Notes: generated by a model from the letters alone, not told the origin. Numbered from the stretch's first letter, positions 1-8,996 are shown. The stretch is 64,000 nucleotides of DNA from Fulvivirgaceae bacterium JP3-4 (GCA_029309925.1 JARKND010000001.1:1178001-1242000); one strand, 5' to 3'. Made by a program: numbers and translations.

Positions 1-1
1 T

Positions 2-736
2 GTCGATGATACTGCGGAGCCGATAAAGCCCGATGCCATATTTCCAAACAACTGGCTTTCGCTTCATGAGACTGGCCAGGTGATTCTTTATCCGATGATG
101 GCAGAAAATCGCAGGCATGAGCGAAGGGCTGATGTGCTGGATCAGCTGCGTGCGAAATTTCAGATAACCGATGTCATTGATCTTTCGGCTCACGAACGGA
201 ATGGAGTATTTCTCGAGGGTACCGGAAGCATCGTGTTTGATCATGGCAATCGAGTGGCTTATGCGTGTCGTTCTCCGCGAACCAGCGAAGTTTTGCTCAT
301 GGAGGTTTGCAAAATGATCCAGTACAAGCCCGTTGTTTTTGATGCAGTCGATGAAGGCGGTAAGGAAATTTACCACACCAACGTTCTAATGAGTGTGGGA
401 GAAAAATTTGCGGTTGTCTGTCTTGACGCCATCACAAAAGATGAAGATCAGGAAGTTGTGCTCGCCAGGCTATCGGATACAAATCATAAAGTTATTTCGA
501 TCAGTTATCAGCAGATGAAATCGTTCGCTGGAAATATTCTTGAAGTTAGCACCACCTCTAGGGAAAATCTTGTGCTGATGTCGGCAACGGCATTTAACGC
601 GTTGTTGCCGGGGCAGCTGAATGCGATCACACAGTTTTCAGATGTGCTGCCTTTGCCTGTTCCCACGATCGAGAAGATTGGTGGAGGCAGTGTTCGGTGC
701 ATGGTCGCTGGAATCCATTTACCCATGCGAAAATAG
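2..736 (+). CDS. ctlX: Arginine-deiminase-related hydrolase, CtlX family (5' truncated by window)
   Basis: The frame is open from the first bases of the window, so the gene starts upstream; 244 residues are visible, against roughly 300 for the family. The visible part starts just before a FPNNW motif (visible residues 14-18), followed by LYPM and NRRHER, an LEGTGS substrate-binding motif, an HTN motif with the probable catalytic His, and a C-terminal VRCMVAGIHLP motif with the probable nucleophilic Cys. These mark the guanidine-modifying (amidinotransferase/DDAH/arginine deiminase) fold. Members hydrolyse guanidino or ureido groups of arginine-like or citrulline-like substrates in the cytoplasm; the exact substrate here is inferred only from the family. 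A GTG at position 80 lies inside the conserved domain and is not the true start. The next gene is 69 bases downstream on the same strand. Confidence 0.85.
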   Translation, partial: VDDTAEPIKPDAIFPNNWLSLHETGQVILYPMMAENRRHERRADVLDQLRAKFQITDVIDLSAHERNGVFLEGTGSIVFDHGNRVAYACRSPRTSEVLLMEVCKMIQYKPVVFDAVDEGGKEIYHTNVLMSVGEKFAVVCLDAITKDEDQEVVLARLSDTNHKVISISYQQMKSFAGNILEVSTTSRENLVLMSATAFNALLPGQLNAITQFSDVLPLPVPTIEKIGGGSVRCMVAGIHLPMRK

Positions 737-805
737 GATTCAAAGCTGTTGAAATCGCTTTAAAAAAGTTGTAACTAGTCAGTAGAAACCCCATTGTCTT
801 GGCTT

Positions 806-2287
806 ATGGAGAAATATGATCTGGTCGTGATTGGTGCAGGACCATCCGGCTACGCGGCAGCCATGCGCGCCCTTGATTTCAAAAAACGAACTTTACTGAT
901 AGAGAAAAACCGCGTTGGTGGAGCAGGTGTTACCAATGGTGCGCTCTCTTCAAAAACCTGGTGGGAACTCTCACGAGAGGCTGCGGCCTTCAAAAAAAAT
1001 CTGAAGCGTTTCAACCTTCAGGCTCCCGTCTACAACTATAAAGAAATCCAGGAAGAAGTGAAGAAGGCTGTTGCAGAGCGAAAGGCAATGCTGGAGGATC
1101 ACATGCGCCAGATGCAGGATTCCCGCCATGCTCATTTGCTTACGTTCAAGCAGGGTACTGCGCGGCTCGTGTCGCAGCATGAGATCGAAATTTCGCATGG
1201 CGCAAAACGCGAACGCGTGTATGCCGAGAATATCATCCTGGCAACCGGTAGCCGTCCGCGTTATTTACCCGAGTTGCCCATCGATGAAAAAATTGTGATG
1301 ACCAGTGACGGCATTGAACAGATGGAAAATTTCCCGGAGAGCCTGGTGATTGTTGGTGCCGGGGTGATTGGTTGTGAATATGCAACAATATTCTCCGGCT
1401 TCGGTCAGACCAAGGTTCACCTGATCGACAAAGGCGATCGCATTCTTCCATTCGAAGATGAGGATATCGTTCGCGTTGTTGAGCGGAATATGGAGAACAG
1501 CGGCATACTGATCCATAGAAACTCGCGGCTTGTAAGAATGGAGATCAAGAACGGAAGGGTGGAGTATGAGCTTGAATACAATGACGGAGGAAAGGAAATC
1601 TTCAACGTAGAGAAAGCGCTGGTTGCTGTGGGCCGCACACCAAACTACGAAGAACTGTGGGATGATGCCGTTGCGATCAATATCAGCAAGCGCGGCATTG
1701 AAGACAACGATACACAAACCAACGTCTCAAATATTTACGCGGTAGGCGATATCACTTCTGATATTTCACTGGTGAACGTAGGAGAGCTCGAGGGCCGCTA
1801 TGCGGTTGAAAAGATCTTTGGCAGCCCGCTGAGAAAATTAATGTACGAGAACATCAGCACCATCATGTTTCTCAATCCTGAGGTTGCCGGTGTCGGCCTG
1901 AATGAGATCAGCGCGCGCGAAAAAAATATCGATTACAAAGTTGTCACACTGGATTACAGTTGTATTCCACGCGCAATCGCAAAACGAAATACCCAGGGAT
2001 TCATCAAGCTCCTGGTAAGCAATGATGCCGAAATGAAAATACTCGGACTCAAGATCATTGGAAACCATGCGTCAAGCGCGATGCAGGCGGTGGCACTGCT
2101 GATCTCCATGAACAAAGGCATCGAAGAGCTTGCAGAATGTGTGCATCCCCATCCGTCTATCACCGAAGGCATCCAGGAGTGTGTGCGAATGCTTCTCGGA
2201 AAATCATTGTTCAAGCCGGATGCAATGAAAGGAAAGTTGTCGTGCCGCACCAACCTTTCAGGCGTTTACGAAGATATCCTCTTCTGA
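806..2287 (+). CDS. Dihydrolipoamide-dehydrogenase-fold flavoprotein lacking the redox disulfide
   Basis: A 493-residue class I pyridine-nucleotide oxidoreductase. The N-terminal FAD-binding GAGPSG is at residues 10-15, a second Rossmann motif (VGAGVIGCEYA) at about 180, the FAD-contact motif YAVGDI at about 310, and a C-terminal dimerisation domain ends with HPHPSITE at about 447-454, equivalent to the HPT-SE catalytic motif. Where lipoamide dehydrogenases have the CxxxxC pair after GG, this protein reads GGAGVTNGALSSK, so both cysteines are replaced (Gly41, Ala46). It should still bind FAD and NAD(P)H but cannot use the classical disulfide relay. A transhydrogenase-like or diaphorase-like role (compare SthA, which keeps one Cys) is inference. 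ATG at 806 is preferred over an upstream TTG because the Rossmann fold begins at once. It converges on hisIE with only 7 bases between stops. Confidence 0.85.
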   Translation: MEKYDLVVIGAGPSGYAAAMRALDFKKRTLLIEKNRVGGAGVTNGALSSKTWWELSREAAAFKKNLKRFNLQAPVYNYKEIQEEVKKAVAERKAMLEDHMRQMQDSRHAHLLTFKQGTARLVSQHEIEISHGAKRERVYAENIILATGSRPRYLPELPIDEKIVMTSDGIEQMENFPESLVIVGAGVIGCEYATIFSGFGQTKVHLIDKGDRILPFEDEDIVRVVERNMENSGILIHRNSRLVRMEIKNGRVEYELEYNDGGKEIFNVEKALVAVGRTPNYEELWDDAVAINISKRGIEDNDTQTNVSNIYAVGDITSDISLVNVGELEGRYAVEKIFGSPLRKLMYENISTIMFLNPEVAGVGLNEISAREKNIDYKVVTLDYSCIPRAIAKRNTQGFIKLLVSNDAEMKILGLKIIGNHASSAMQAVALLISMNKGIEELAECVHPHPSITEGIQECVRMLLGKSLFKPDAMKGKLSCRTNLSGVYEDILF

Positions 2288-2294
2288 TGTTCCC

Positions 2295-2894
2295 TTACTT
2301 TGAATGACGGGCTTTCAGTACTTCGAGAACGTCATCCAGCGAATGACCTTTTGCAGATAGCAGCACGAGGTAGTGATACATCAGGTCTGCAGCCTCATTC
2401 AGAAAAAGTTCTGTGTTGTTGTCCTTTGCTTCGATCACAAGTTCCACCGCTTCTTCTCCTACTTTTTGTGCAATCTTGTTCAGTCCGGATTGAAATAGAG
2501 AAGTAGTGTAAGATTTCGCATTTGGATTTTTTTTCCTGTCGAGGATGATCTGCTCGAGCGCGGATAATGTCCATCCTGAGTTCTTTTCATCGAAGCAGGT
2601 GTCCGCACCGGTATGGCACACTGGTCCGGCAGGATTAGCTTTGATGAGCAACGTATCTTTGTCACAATCCACTTTCATTTCTACAACCCTCAGAAAATTT
2701 CCGGAAGTTTCACCCTTTGTCCACAGGCGTTCTTTTGTCCGCGAGAAGAATGTGACGTTACCATCAGAAATTGTTTTCGCGAGGGCTTCTTTATTCATAA
2801 ACCCCAGCATGAGCACTTTCGAAGTCACCGCATCCTGGACAACAGCGGGAATGAGTCCTCCTGATTTTTCAAAGTCGAGTGTCAAGTCAGTCAT
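2295..2894 (-). CDS. hisIE: Bifunctional phosphoribosyl-AMP cyclohydrolase / phosphoribosyl-ATP pyrophosphatase
   Basis: A 199-residue fusion catalysing steps 2 and 3 of histidine synthesis in the cytoplasm: PR-ATP to PR-AMP (HisE part), then opening of the adenine ring to ProFAR (HisI part). The HisI half covers about residues 1-110, with FMNKEAL, TFFSRTKERLWTKGETSGN, the metal-site DCDKDTLL and CHTGADTCF. The HisE half (about 112-199) has the helical pattern QKVGEEAVELVIEAK and the acidic NEAADLMYHYLVLL. The fusion order (I then E) and length match enteric and Bacteroidetes HisIE. It is the last gene of the his operon, 3 bases after hisF, and its stop nearly abuts the convergent flavoprotein gene, leaving no room for a separate terminator. 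Confidence 0.97.
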   Translation of the reverse strand: MTDLTLDFEKSGGLIPAVVQDAVTSKVLMLGFMNKEALAKTISDGNVTFFSRTKERLWTKGETSGNFLRVVEMKVDCDKDTLLIKANPAGPVCHTGADTCFDEKNSGWTLSALEQIILDRKKNPNAKSYTTSLFQSGLNKIAQKVGEEAVELVIEAKDNNTELFLNEAADLMYHYLVLLSAKGHSLDDVLEVLKARHSK

Positions 2895-2897
2895 AAT

Positions 2898-3650
2898 CTA
2901 TCGCGTAATAATTCCTTGGTTCAATAAATACTTCTTCAGATCGGGAATAGCGATTTCACCAAAATGAAAGATGCTTGCTGCAAGCGCAGCGTCTGCTTTT
3001 CCTAAAACAAATGCCTGCGTAAAATGTTCCATTACTCCCGCGCCACCGGAGGCAATAACCGGAATTGATAAAAAATTGTGGAGTTTTTCCAGTGGATCGA
3101 TGGCAAAACCACTTTTTGTCCCATCGTGATCCATGCTTGTAAAAAGAATTTCACCGGCACCGCGTTCCTGACCTTCCTTTGCCCAGGAGAACAACTTTTT
3201 ATCGGTGCTTGTCTTTCCGCCATGTGTGTGAACAACCCATTGGTTATTGATCTTGCGGGCGTCAATTGCAAGCACGATACATTGTGTTCCAAAGGCGTTA
3301 GCGAGCTCATCGAGGAGTTCGGGCCTTCGGACAGCCGAGGAGTTAATGCTCACTTTGTCCGCGCCAGCTTCAAGCAACGGCCCGACATCGTCAACGCTGC
3401 TGATACCGCCACCAACAGTGAAGGGAATGTTGATGTGTCTCGCAATGTCTTTTACAAGTGCAGCAAGTGTTTTTCTTTTTTCATTTGTAGCGGAGATGTC
3501 GAGGAACACCAGTTCGTCTGCGCCTTGTCGCGCGTAGGCGGAAGCGAGCTCTACCGGATCTCCGGCATCGCGGATGTTGACGAAGTTCACGCCTTTGACT
3601 GTGCGTCCGTCCTTAATATCCAGGCAGGGTATAATTCGTTTTGTCAGCAT
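2898..3650 (-). CDS. hisF: Imidazole glycerol phosphate synthase cyclase subunit
   Basis: A 250-residue TIM-barrel enzyme that joins ammonia from HisH with PRFAR to give IGP and AICAR. The N-terminal [18 protein letters not shown] carries the catalytic Asp; the phosphate-binding loops VGGGI (first half) and ASGGAG (second half) and the second catalytic Asp region (MDHDGTKSG) are all visible. Length and motifs are typical for HisF. The start is 3 bases downstream of the hisA stop and the stop is 3 bases before hisIE, so translation is probably coupled through hisA-hisF-hisIE. The partner glutaminase HisH is encoded two genes upstream in the same operon. Confidence 0.98.
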   Translation of the reverse strand: MLTKRIIPCLDIKDGRTVKGVNFVNIRDAGDPVELASAYARQGADELVFLDISATNEKRKTLAALVKDIARHINIPFTVGGGISSVDDVGPLLEAGADKVSINSSAVRRPELLDELANAFGTQCIVLAIDARKINNQWVVHTHGGKTSTDKKLFSWAKEGQERGAGEILFTSMDHDGTKSGFAIDPLEKLHNFLSIPVIASGGAGVMEHFTQAFVLGKADAALAASIFHFGEIAIPDLKKYLLNQGIITR

Positions 3651-3653
3651 TCG

Positions 3654-4367
3654 TCAGAATTTTGCCAGTTCCTCAAGAGTGATACGTCCTTCGTAAATCG
3701 CTTTGCCTATGATTGCTCCTGCAACACCGGTCTTCTTCAGCTCATGCAAGTCACCGATACTGGAAACACCGCCACTCGCGATCCAATCGATCTTCGGAAA
3801 AGAAGCTGTGAGTCTTTCATACAGCTTAACGTTAGGGCCGCGGAGCATGCCATCGGTGTCAATGTCCGTGCATACAACGGTGGCGATACCGTTTTGATGG
3901 AAATCTGTAACCAATTTGTCAATGGTGAGAGAAGCGTTTTCCTGCCATCCGCTGATTTGTACAAACATCCCTTTCACGTCTGCACTGAGGATAATCTTGT
4001 GTGATCCGAAATCTTCGATCCACTCATAAACAAGTTCCGGATTCTTTACCGCGATGCTTCCCAGGTTGACCTGCCGTACGCCAAGCTCTAACAAGCTTCT
4101 AATGTCATCTTTTGTTTTGACGCCCCCGCCAAAATCAATGGCAAGGCCAGTTCGGGTGGTCAGGCTTTCGACAACCTTCCAGTTTACTACTTTTCCTGCT
4201 TTGGCACCATCAAGGTCCACCAGATGGAGATGCCGAAGTCCGGCTTCTTCAAAACGTTGTGCCACCTCGAGTGGGTTTTCGTTGTATATTTTTTTCAACG
4301 TGTAGTCGCCTTGCGTGAGGCGAACACATTTTCCATCGATCAGATCAATTGCAGGTATCAGTCTCAT
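3654..4367 (-). CDS. hisA: ProFAR isomerase (HisA)
   Basis: A 237-residue TIM-barrel isomerase converting ProFAR to PRFAR by an Amadori rearrangement. The start MRLIPAIDLIDGKCVRLTQGDY is the HisA signature with the catalytic Asp; phosphate-binding FGGGVK and ASGGVSS loops and the second catalytic Asp region (CTDIDTDGML) are present. It is homologous to HisF, as expected from the known ancestral duplication. Its ATG overlaps the hisH stop in an ATGA arrangement (4364-4367), implying translational coupling. Length is normal and no odd feature is seen. Confidence 0.98.
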   Translation of the reverse strand: MRLIPAIDLIDGKCVRLTQGDYTLKKIYNENPLEVAQRFEEAGLRHLHLVDLDGAKAGKVVNWKVVESLTTRTGLAIDFGGGVKTKDDIRSLLELGVRQVNLGSIAVKNPELVYEWIEDFGSHKIILSADVKGMFVQISGWQENASLTIDKLVTDFHQNGIATVVCTDIDTDGMLRGPNVKLYERLTASFPKIDWIASGGVSSIGDLHELKKTGVAGAIIGKAIYEGRITLEELAKF

Positions 4368-4948
4368 AGGTTTAAAAAACTTTTCAGGACGCGTTCTCCC
4401 GCTTCCGCAGATTTTTCAGGGTGAAACTGCACCGCATAAAAATTATCTTTCTTCAGTGCGGCACTGAACGGTACGATATATTCGGTGATTGCAGATGTAT
4501 GTGGATTCACCGGAACGTAATAACTGTGAACAAAGTAAACGTTCTGATTGTCGAGTGCCGGATCGAGCCAGCCGTTGCTCAACGCCAGTTGATTCCAACC
4601 CATGTGTGGAACTTTGAATTGAGGACCTGCCTGAAACCTTTTTACTTCTTCGTCAAAAATGCCAAGGCATTCCGTATTATTTTCTTCTGAATGCCTGCAC
4701 AGCAGCTGCATGCCGAGGCAAATTCCAAAAACGGGTTGCTTCAGTTCACGGATAAGCTGATCAAGTTTCCGCTCGCGCAGATATTTCATGGTTGAGCTTG
4801 CTTCACCCACACCCGGAAAAAGAACCTTGTCACTTTTTCTGATCGTTTCCGGATCATCTGTGATGGTGAAGTTGACACCAAGCCGTTCGAGTGCAAAACT
4901 CACGGACTGGATGTTGCCTGCGTTATAGCGGATTACCGAGATATTCAT
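4364..4948 (-). CDS. hisH: Imidazole glycerol phosphate synthase glutaminase subunit
   Basis: A 194-residue class I glutamine amidotransferase supplying ammonia to HisF. The nucleophile sits in GICLGMQLL (near residue 77) and the His-Glu pair in FHPEKS (near 178); the oxyanion segment FPGVGEA is also visible. Start MNISVIRYNAGNIQSV matches the family N-terminus. It overlaps hisA by 4 bases. Unlike its neighbours it is separated from hisB by about 560 bases that hold word repeats and a broken four-helix-bundle gene, so its transcription depends on read-through of that insert or on an internal promoter not recognised here. Confidence 0.97.
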   Translation of the reverse strand: MNISVIRYNAGNIQSVSFALERLGVNFTITDDPETIRKSDKVLFPGVGEASSTMKYLRERKLDQLIRELKQPVFGICLGMQLLCRHSEENNTECLGIFDEEVKRFQAGPQFKVPHMGWNQLALSNGWLDPALDNQNVYFVHSYYVPVNPHTSAITEYIVPFSAALKKDNFYAVQFHPEKSAEAGERVLKSFLNL

Positions 4949-4980
4949 TGGTAGAATATTTAAAGTCGCGTCAATTTTAA

Positions 4981-5023
4981 ATTACGAATAACGAATAACG
5001 AATTGCGAATAACGAATGACGGA
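4981..5023. repeat. Degenerate word array (ATAACGAAT type), downstream side of S23 remnant
   Basis: About five imperfect copies of a word close to ATAACGAAT stand head to tail, just before hisH and just beyond the stop of the broken four-helix-bundle gene. Reverse-complement versions of the same words lie at 5442-5513, so the two arrays form a long imperfect inverted pair around the remnant gene. The sequence is noncoding. It may act as a terminator or as the border of an inserted cassette; both are inference. Confidence 0.7.
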
Positions 5024-5028
5024 TTTGG

Positions 5029-5377
5029 TTAGCTGTGATACTGTTTTGTGGTTTTGATTGATTGGACAGTGATGGCAAGAAGTTCGTTACCCTCTTTCAT
5101 CAAGCTGATAATCGTACCTTCAAACGGCTTGTTAAAATGCAATAATAGATCAGCGAAGAATACAGATTCGTCAAGCTCCAATTTTAAGTTTATTAATAAA
5201 ATCACCTCTCGACTTACCCCGGCAGGCAGCGTAATAGTTAGCTGCCGATGAACTCGAACATCTGATCAGTTGATTTGAATAAGCATTGTTTACAGTGTTT
5301 TTAGGCAATGCCTGAATCAACAGAGCAACGTCAATTGCAAATTGCTTAAACCGGTTCTTAAGTTGTGTGATGCTCAT
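5029..5377 (-). pseudogene. Four-helix-bundle (S23 / rRNA intervening-sequence) protein remnant, frameshifted
   Basis: From the ATG at 5377 the frame gives MSITQLKNRFKQFAIDVALL, then LPKNTVNNAYSNQLIRCSSS, SAANYYAACRGKSRGDFINKLKI, which closely follows the four-helix-bundle (S23) family pattern of LPK, QL-RS-SS-ANY-AA-RA-S--DFI-KL. The frame stops at 5171. One base out of phase, the expected C-terminal part continues as ELDESVFFADLLLHFNK and ends at TAA 5029-5031. A small deletion at about 5175-5180 (loss of part of the usual helix-3 acidic stretch) therefore broke the gene. It has the same strand as the his operon and lies between hisB and hisH, flanked by inverted word arrays. These proteins are common solitary genes in Bacteroidetes and relate to the Avd protein of diversity-generating retroelements; no reverse transcriptase is nearby. 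Confidence 0.75.
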
Positions 5378-5441
5378 AAGTTTATAGTTTAGTTTAAGCA
5401 TCTTCGCAGATTGAATCACAAGCCAATCAACAATCCATTCG

Positions 5442-5513
5442 CTATTCGTCATTCGTACTTCGTAATTCTTAATTTGTCTTTCATTCGTACTTCGTCATTC
5501 GTTATTTGTAATT
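5442..5513. repeat. Degenerate word array (ATTCGTAC/ATTCGTTA type), 3' end of hisB
   Basis: Roughly seven imperfect copies of ATTCGTAC-like words fill the gap between the hisB stop and the four-helix-bundle remnant. They are the reverse complement of the words at 4981-5023. The array begins right at the hisB stop codon. No perfect hairpin plus T-run is seen, so it is not a classical intrinsic terminator, although the inverted arrangement could fold. Confidence 0.7.
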
Positions 5514-6629
5514 TCAAAGCGTTCCCTTTGTACTTGGTAGTTCGTTTCCTTCTTTTTTCACCGCCATCCTGATTGTTTTAGCGAATGCCTTAAAGATCGA
5601 CTCGATCTTGTGGTGCTCGTTGGTACCCTCGGCTTTGATATTCAGGTTACTCTTTGAGGTGTCGGAGAATGACTTGAAAAAATGATAAAACATTTCTGTG
5701 GGCATTTCTCCGATCTTCTCGCGCTTGAAATCGGCTTCCCAGACCAGCCAGGGTCGGCCGCCAAAATCGATGGCAACCTGCGCGAGGCAGTCGTCCATCG
5801 GAAGCGTGAAACCATAACGTCCGATTCCACGCTTGTCGCCCAGCGCTTTGAGGAATGCTTCGCCCAGTGCGAGCGCTGTGTCTTCTATCGTGTGATGTTC
5901 GTCAATGTGGAGATCGCCTTTCACTTGCACGTCAAGGTCAACATTTCCGTGCCGTGCAAGCTGGTCGAGCATGTGGTCGAAAAATCCTAGCCCTGTTGAA
6001 ATGTTGGATTTACCGGTGCCATCCAGATCCAGCCGGATTAAGATATCTGTTTCCTTCGTCTTCCTGTTGACAGATGCCACGCGCTGGCGGCTGGTGAGAA
6101 GTTTGTAAATATCTTCCCACGAAAGTGACGTCAGCGCGCAGTAGGTTTCAAGATTCTGCTCTCTAACTTTTTCAGACAGGCTACCGGAGTTGATGAGTAT
6201 TCCCTTGCAGCCGAGATTTTTTGCAAGCTGGATGTCGGTGATACGATCGCCAATCACATATGAATTCGTCAGGTCATACTCTTTTGCGAAATATTCGGTG
6301 AGCATTGCAGTGCCTGGCTTGCGCGTAGGTTTGTTTTCGTGAGGAAATGACCGGTCGATAAATACTTTGCGAAAGCTGATCCCCTCGTTTTCGAAAGCCT
6401 TGATCATTTTCTGATGAGCAGGCCAGAAAGTGTTTTCGGGAAACCGATCTGTGCCAAGCCCATCCTGGTTCGTCACCATGACGAGTTCGAAATCTGTTTC
6501 GTTAGCGATCCTGGCAAGCCATTGAAAAACTCCGGGATAAAACTCGAGTTTTTCGAGACTGTCGATTTGCTCGTCTGGCGGTTCGATGATCAGCGTTCCA
6601 TCGCGGTCGATAAATAGTACTTTCTTCAT
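5514..6629 (-). CDS. hisB: Bifunctional histidinol-phosphatase / imidazoleglycerol-phosphate dehydratase
   Basis: A 371-residue fusion doing steps 6 and 8 of histidine synthesis. The N-terminal HAD phosphatase part (about 1-165) has FIDRDGTLI with the nucleophilic Asp, VTNQDG and [16 protein letters not shown]. The C-terminal dehydratase part (about 180-371) has [16 protein letters not shown], the metal-binding [16 protein letters not shown], and the second metal motif [19 protein letters not shown]. The E. coli-like fusion is also common in Bacteroidetes. It starts 6 bases after hisC. The 3' end runs directly into a word-repeat array. Confidence 0.97.
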   Translation of the reverse strand: MKKVLFIDRDGTLIIEPPDEQIDSLEKLEFYPGVFQWLARIANETDFELVMVTNQDGLGTDRFPENTFWPAHQKMIKAFENEGISFRKVFIDRSFPHENKPTRKPGTAMLTEYFAKEYDLTNSYVIGDRITDIQLAKNLGCKGILINSGSLSEKVREQNLETYCALTSLSWEDIYKLLTSRQRVASVNRKTKETDILIRLDLDGTGKSNISTGLGFFDHMLDQLARHGNVDLDVQVKGDLHIDEHHTIEDTALALGEAFLKALGDKRGIGRYGFTLPMDDCLAQVAIDFGGRPWLVWEADFKREKIGEMPTEMFYHFFKSFSDTSKSNLNIKAEGTNEHHKIESIFKAFAKTIRMAVKKEGNELPSTKGTL

Positions 6630-6635
6630 GCGTCT

Positions 6636-7688
6636 TTAATAAGCTTGTAATGCTTTGATGAGTTTGCTGTTTTCCTCTGGCGTGCCGACTGTAATGCGCA
6701 GACAGTTGTAACACAAGGCAACTTTCGAGCGGTCACGGACAATTATTTTTTCCTCCATGAGGTAGCGATAGACCGAGGGCGCGTCTTTTACTCTGGCAAG
6801 GACGAAATTTGCGTCACTCGGAAACACTTTTTCAACCTGCTTCAATCCCTTAAGGTCACGAACAAGTTTGTCGCGCTGACGCAGGATCTCATCAACCCAG
6901 ATGTCTTTCCTGTATGCATTCTCCAGCGCATCAACCGCAAGCTCCTGCGTTTGTATGTTTACGTTGTACGGATACTTGATCTTGTTGAGTATGGATATGA
7001 TGTATTCGGATGCAAACGCCATTCCGAGACGCAGTCCGGCAAGTCCCCAGGCTTTTGAAAAAGTCTGAAGCACAACGAGGTTGGGAAACTGATCGAGTTC
7101 TGCTATGAACGACTTCGAGTCGGCAAAGTCGATGTACGCTTCATCAATTACTACGATACCATAAAACTTTCTCAGTACCTGGTATATTTTGTCGCGACTC
7201 AGCAAATTTCCACTCGGATTATTCGGACTGCATAAAAACAGGATCTTGGTCGTAGCATCAAATGTTTTTGTGAATGTGGTCAGGTCGAGATCGAAGTCAG
7301 GCGTTAACTGTGTTTTTTTGATGTCGACTGCATTGACTTCGGCACAAACAGAATACATCCCATACGTGGGCTCTGTGATGATGATAGAATCTTTGCCAGG
7401 TTCACAGAATGCACGGATAAGAAGATCGATGGCTTCATCACTGCCATTGCCGAGGAAAATTTGTTTTGGATTGACCTTTTTGACCAGGGAAAGTTTTTCT
7501 TTCACTTTCCATTGAAGCGGGTCGGGGTACCGATTGAAAGGAGAGGGGTAAGGATTTTCATTTGCATCGAGGAAGACCTCTGCTTCACCTTTGAATTCAT
7601 CACGTGCGGAAGAATAGGGTTTCATCGCGAGAATATTCTTTCGCACGAGGCTGCTGACATCAATAAATGGTCTGGTAGTGCTGCTCAT
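6636..7688 (-). CDS. hisC: Histidinol-phosphate aminotransferase
   Basis: A 350-residue PLP-dependent class II aminotransferase converting imidazole-acetol phosphate and glutamate to histidinol phosphate. DANENPYPSPFNRYPDPLQ near the N-terminus binds substrate; SPNNPSGN and VVIDEAYIDF carry the Asn and Asp that hold the cofactor; TFSKAWGLAGLRLG carries the Schiff-base Lys; the C-terminal CLRITVGT has the Arg for the substrate carboxyl or phosphate. Length is typical. It starts 6 bases downstream of the hisD stop, consistent with operon translation. Confidence 0.97.
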   Translation of the reverse strand: MSSTTRPFIDVSSLVRKNILAMKPYSSARDEFKGEAEVFLDANENPYPSPFNRYPDPLQWKVKEKLSLVKKVNPKQIFLGNGSDEAIDLLIRAFCEPGKDSIIITEPTYGMYSVCAEVNAVDIKKTQLTPDFDLDLTTFTKTFDATTKILFLCSPNNPSGNLLSRDKIYQVLRKFYGIVVIDEAYIDFADSKSFIAELDQFPNLVVLQTFSKAWGLAGLRLGMAFASEYIISILNKIKYPYNVNIQTQELAVDALENAYRKDIWVDEILRQRDKLVRDLKGLKQVEKVFPSDANFVLARVKDAPSVYRYLMEEKIIVRDRSKVALCYNCLRITVGTPEENSKLIKALQAY

Positions 7689-7694
7689 GATTTC

Positions 7695-8978
7695 TTATTT
7701 GAGATCCTCCAACCGAACGCGAATGGCCATCTTGTGACCGATAAGTTCTTCTGCCTCTGCCATCTCTTCGACAATTGGACCGAGGTTCTTCAATCCCTCG
7801 CGCGTAAGTTTCTGGAATGTGATGTATTTCATAAAGCTTTCCAGGGAAACGCCTGCATACGCTTTCGCATATCCGTTTGTCGGGAGCGTATGATTGGTTC
7901 CTGAAGCATAATCTCCAACTGCTTCGGGCGAATAGTTACCAAGAAAAACCGAGCCTGCATTTACAACCTGCGAGGCCACAGACTCCGGATCATTCGTATT
8001 GATAATCAAGTGCTCCGGTGCGTAGGTGTTTACAAACGCAACTGCCTCCTGAAGATTTTTAAAGGTTACAATCCTGCTGTTGGCAAGCGCCCTTTCGGCA
8101 ATCGCTTTCCGCGGAAGCGATGCGAGCTGACGATCAATTTCATTCAATATTTTTTCTTTGAGCGAACTCTCGAGCAGCACAAGCACGACCTGACTATCTT
8201 CTCCGTGTTCAGCCTGAGAAAGCAGATCAGCCGCAATGTATTTTGGATTGGAAGTGTTGTCGGCCAGCACGAGTACTTCAGACGGGCCTGCCGGCATGTC
8301 GATAGCGACACCTTCTTCGGTAACAAGTTGTTTTGCCTTTGTCACATACTGGTTGCCCGGCCCGAAGATCTTGTACACCGAAGGAACAGATTCTGTTCCA
8401 TAAGTAAGGGCTGCGATTGCCTGGGCGCCCCCGATCTTAAAGATCTTTGTCACGCCAACAAGTTTGGCTGCAAACAATATTGCCGGATTGATCTTTCCAT
8501 TTTTATCTGGTGGTGTGCAGAGTACAACTTCTTTGCATCCGGCCAACTTTGCCGGTGTGCCAAGCATAAGTACCGTTGAGAACAGTGGCGCGGTGCCGCC
8601 AGGGATGTAGATGCCGACTTTCTCAATCGCCACAGGTTTTCGCCAGCACACGACACCTTCTGTTGTCTGAATTTCCTGCACGTCCCGCTTTTGTGCACTG
8701 TGAAATTTAGCAATGTTTGCAGCAGCTGTTTCGATTGAAGACCTGAGTGAAGGCTTTAATGATTGGACAGCCTCCGAGATTTCCGATTCAGAAACCTGAA
8801 ACCGTGCAATCGAGATTTTATCGAATTGTGCTGTAAGCTCACGCAGTGCTGTGTCACCTGATTTTTTTACACGATTGAGAATGTTCCGGACTGCACTTTC
8901 CAGAAACCCGAGCTCGAGCTGCGGGCGCTCGGTGAGCGATTGCCAGGATTCGCGTGAAGGACTTTCAAATACTTTCAT
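7695..8978 (-). CDS. hisD: Histidinol dehydrogenase
   Basis: A 427-residue zinc enzyme making histidine from histidinol in two NAD-dependent oxidations. Visible motifs are GIYIPGGTAPLFSTVLM, the GPGNQYVTKAK and GPSEVLVLAD stretches, the zinc and catalytic segment DLLSQAEHGEDSQ, the catalytic Glu-His in YAPEHLII, and SGTNHTLPTNGYA. The full family length is covered. It follows hisG with an 18-base gap, the second position seen in the classical GDCBHAFI order. Confidence 0.98.
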   Translation of the reverse strand: MKVFESPSRESWQSLTERPQLELGFLESAVRNILNRVKKSGDTALRELTAQFDKISIARFQVSESEISEAVQSLKPSLRSSIETAAANIAKFHSAQKRDVQEIQTTEGVVCWRKPVAIEKVGIYIPGGTAPLFSTVLMLGTPAKLAGCKEVVLCTPPDKNGKINPAILFAAKLVGVTKIFKIGGAQAIAALTYGTESVPSVYKIFGPGNQYVTKAKQLVTEEGVAIDMPAGPSEVLVLADNTSNPKYIAADLLSQAEHGEDSQVVLVLLESSLKEKILNEIDRQLASLPRKAIAERALANSRIVTFKNLQEAVAFVNTYAPEHLIINTNDPESVASQVVNAGSVFLGNYSPEAVGDYASGTNHTLPTNGYAKAYAGVSLESFMKYITFQKLTREGLKNLGPIVEEMAEAEELIGHKMAIRVRLEDLK

Positions 8979-8996
8979 AGGTAAATCTTAATATTT

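Noticed and set aside
3078-4004. A 308-codon plus-strand open frame across hisF and hisA
   Set aside because: It is antisense to two fully conserved his genes, is Cys/Phe-rich and resembles no family; its length reflects codon bias of the opposite strand.
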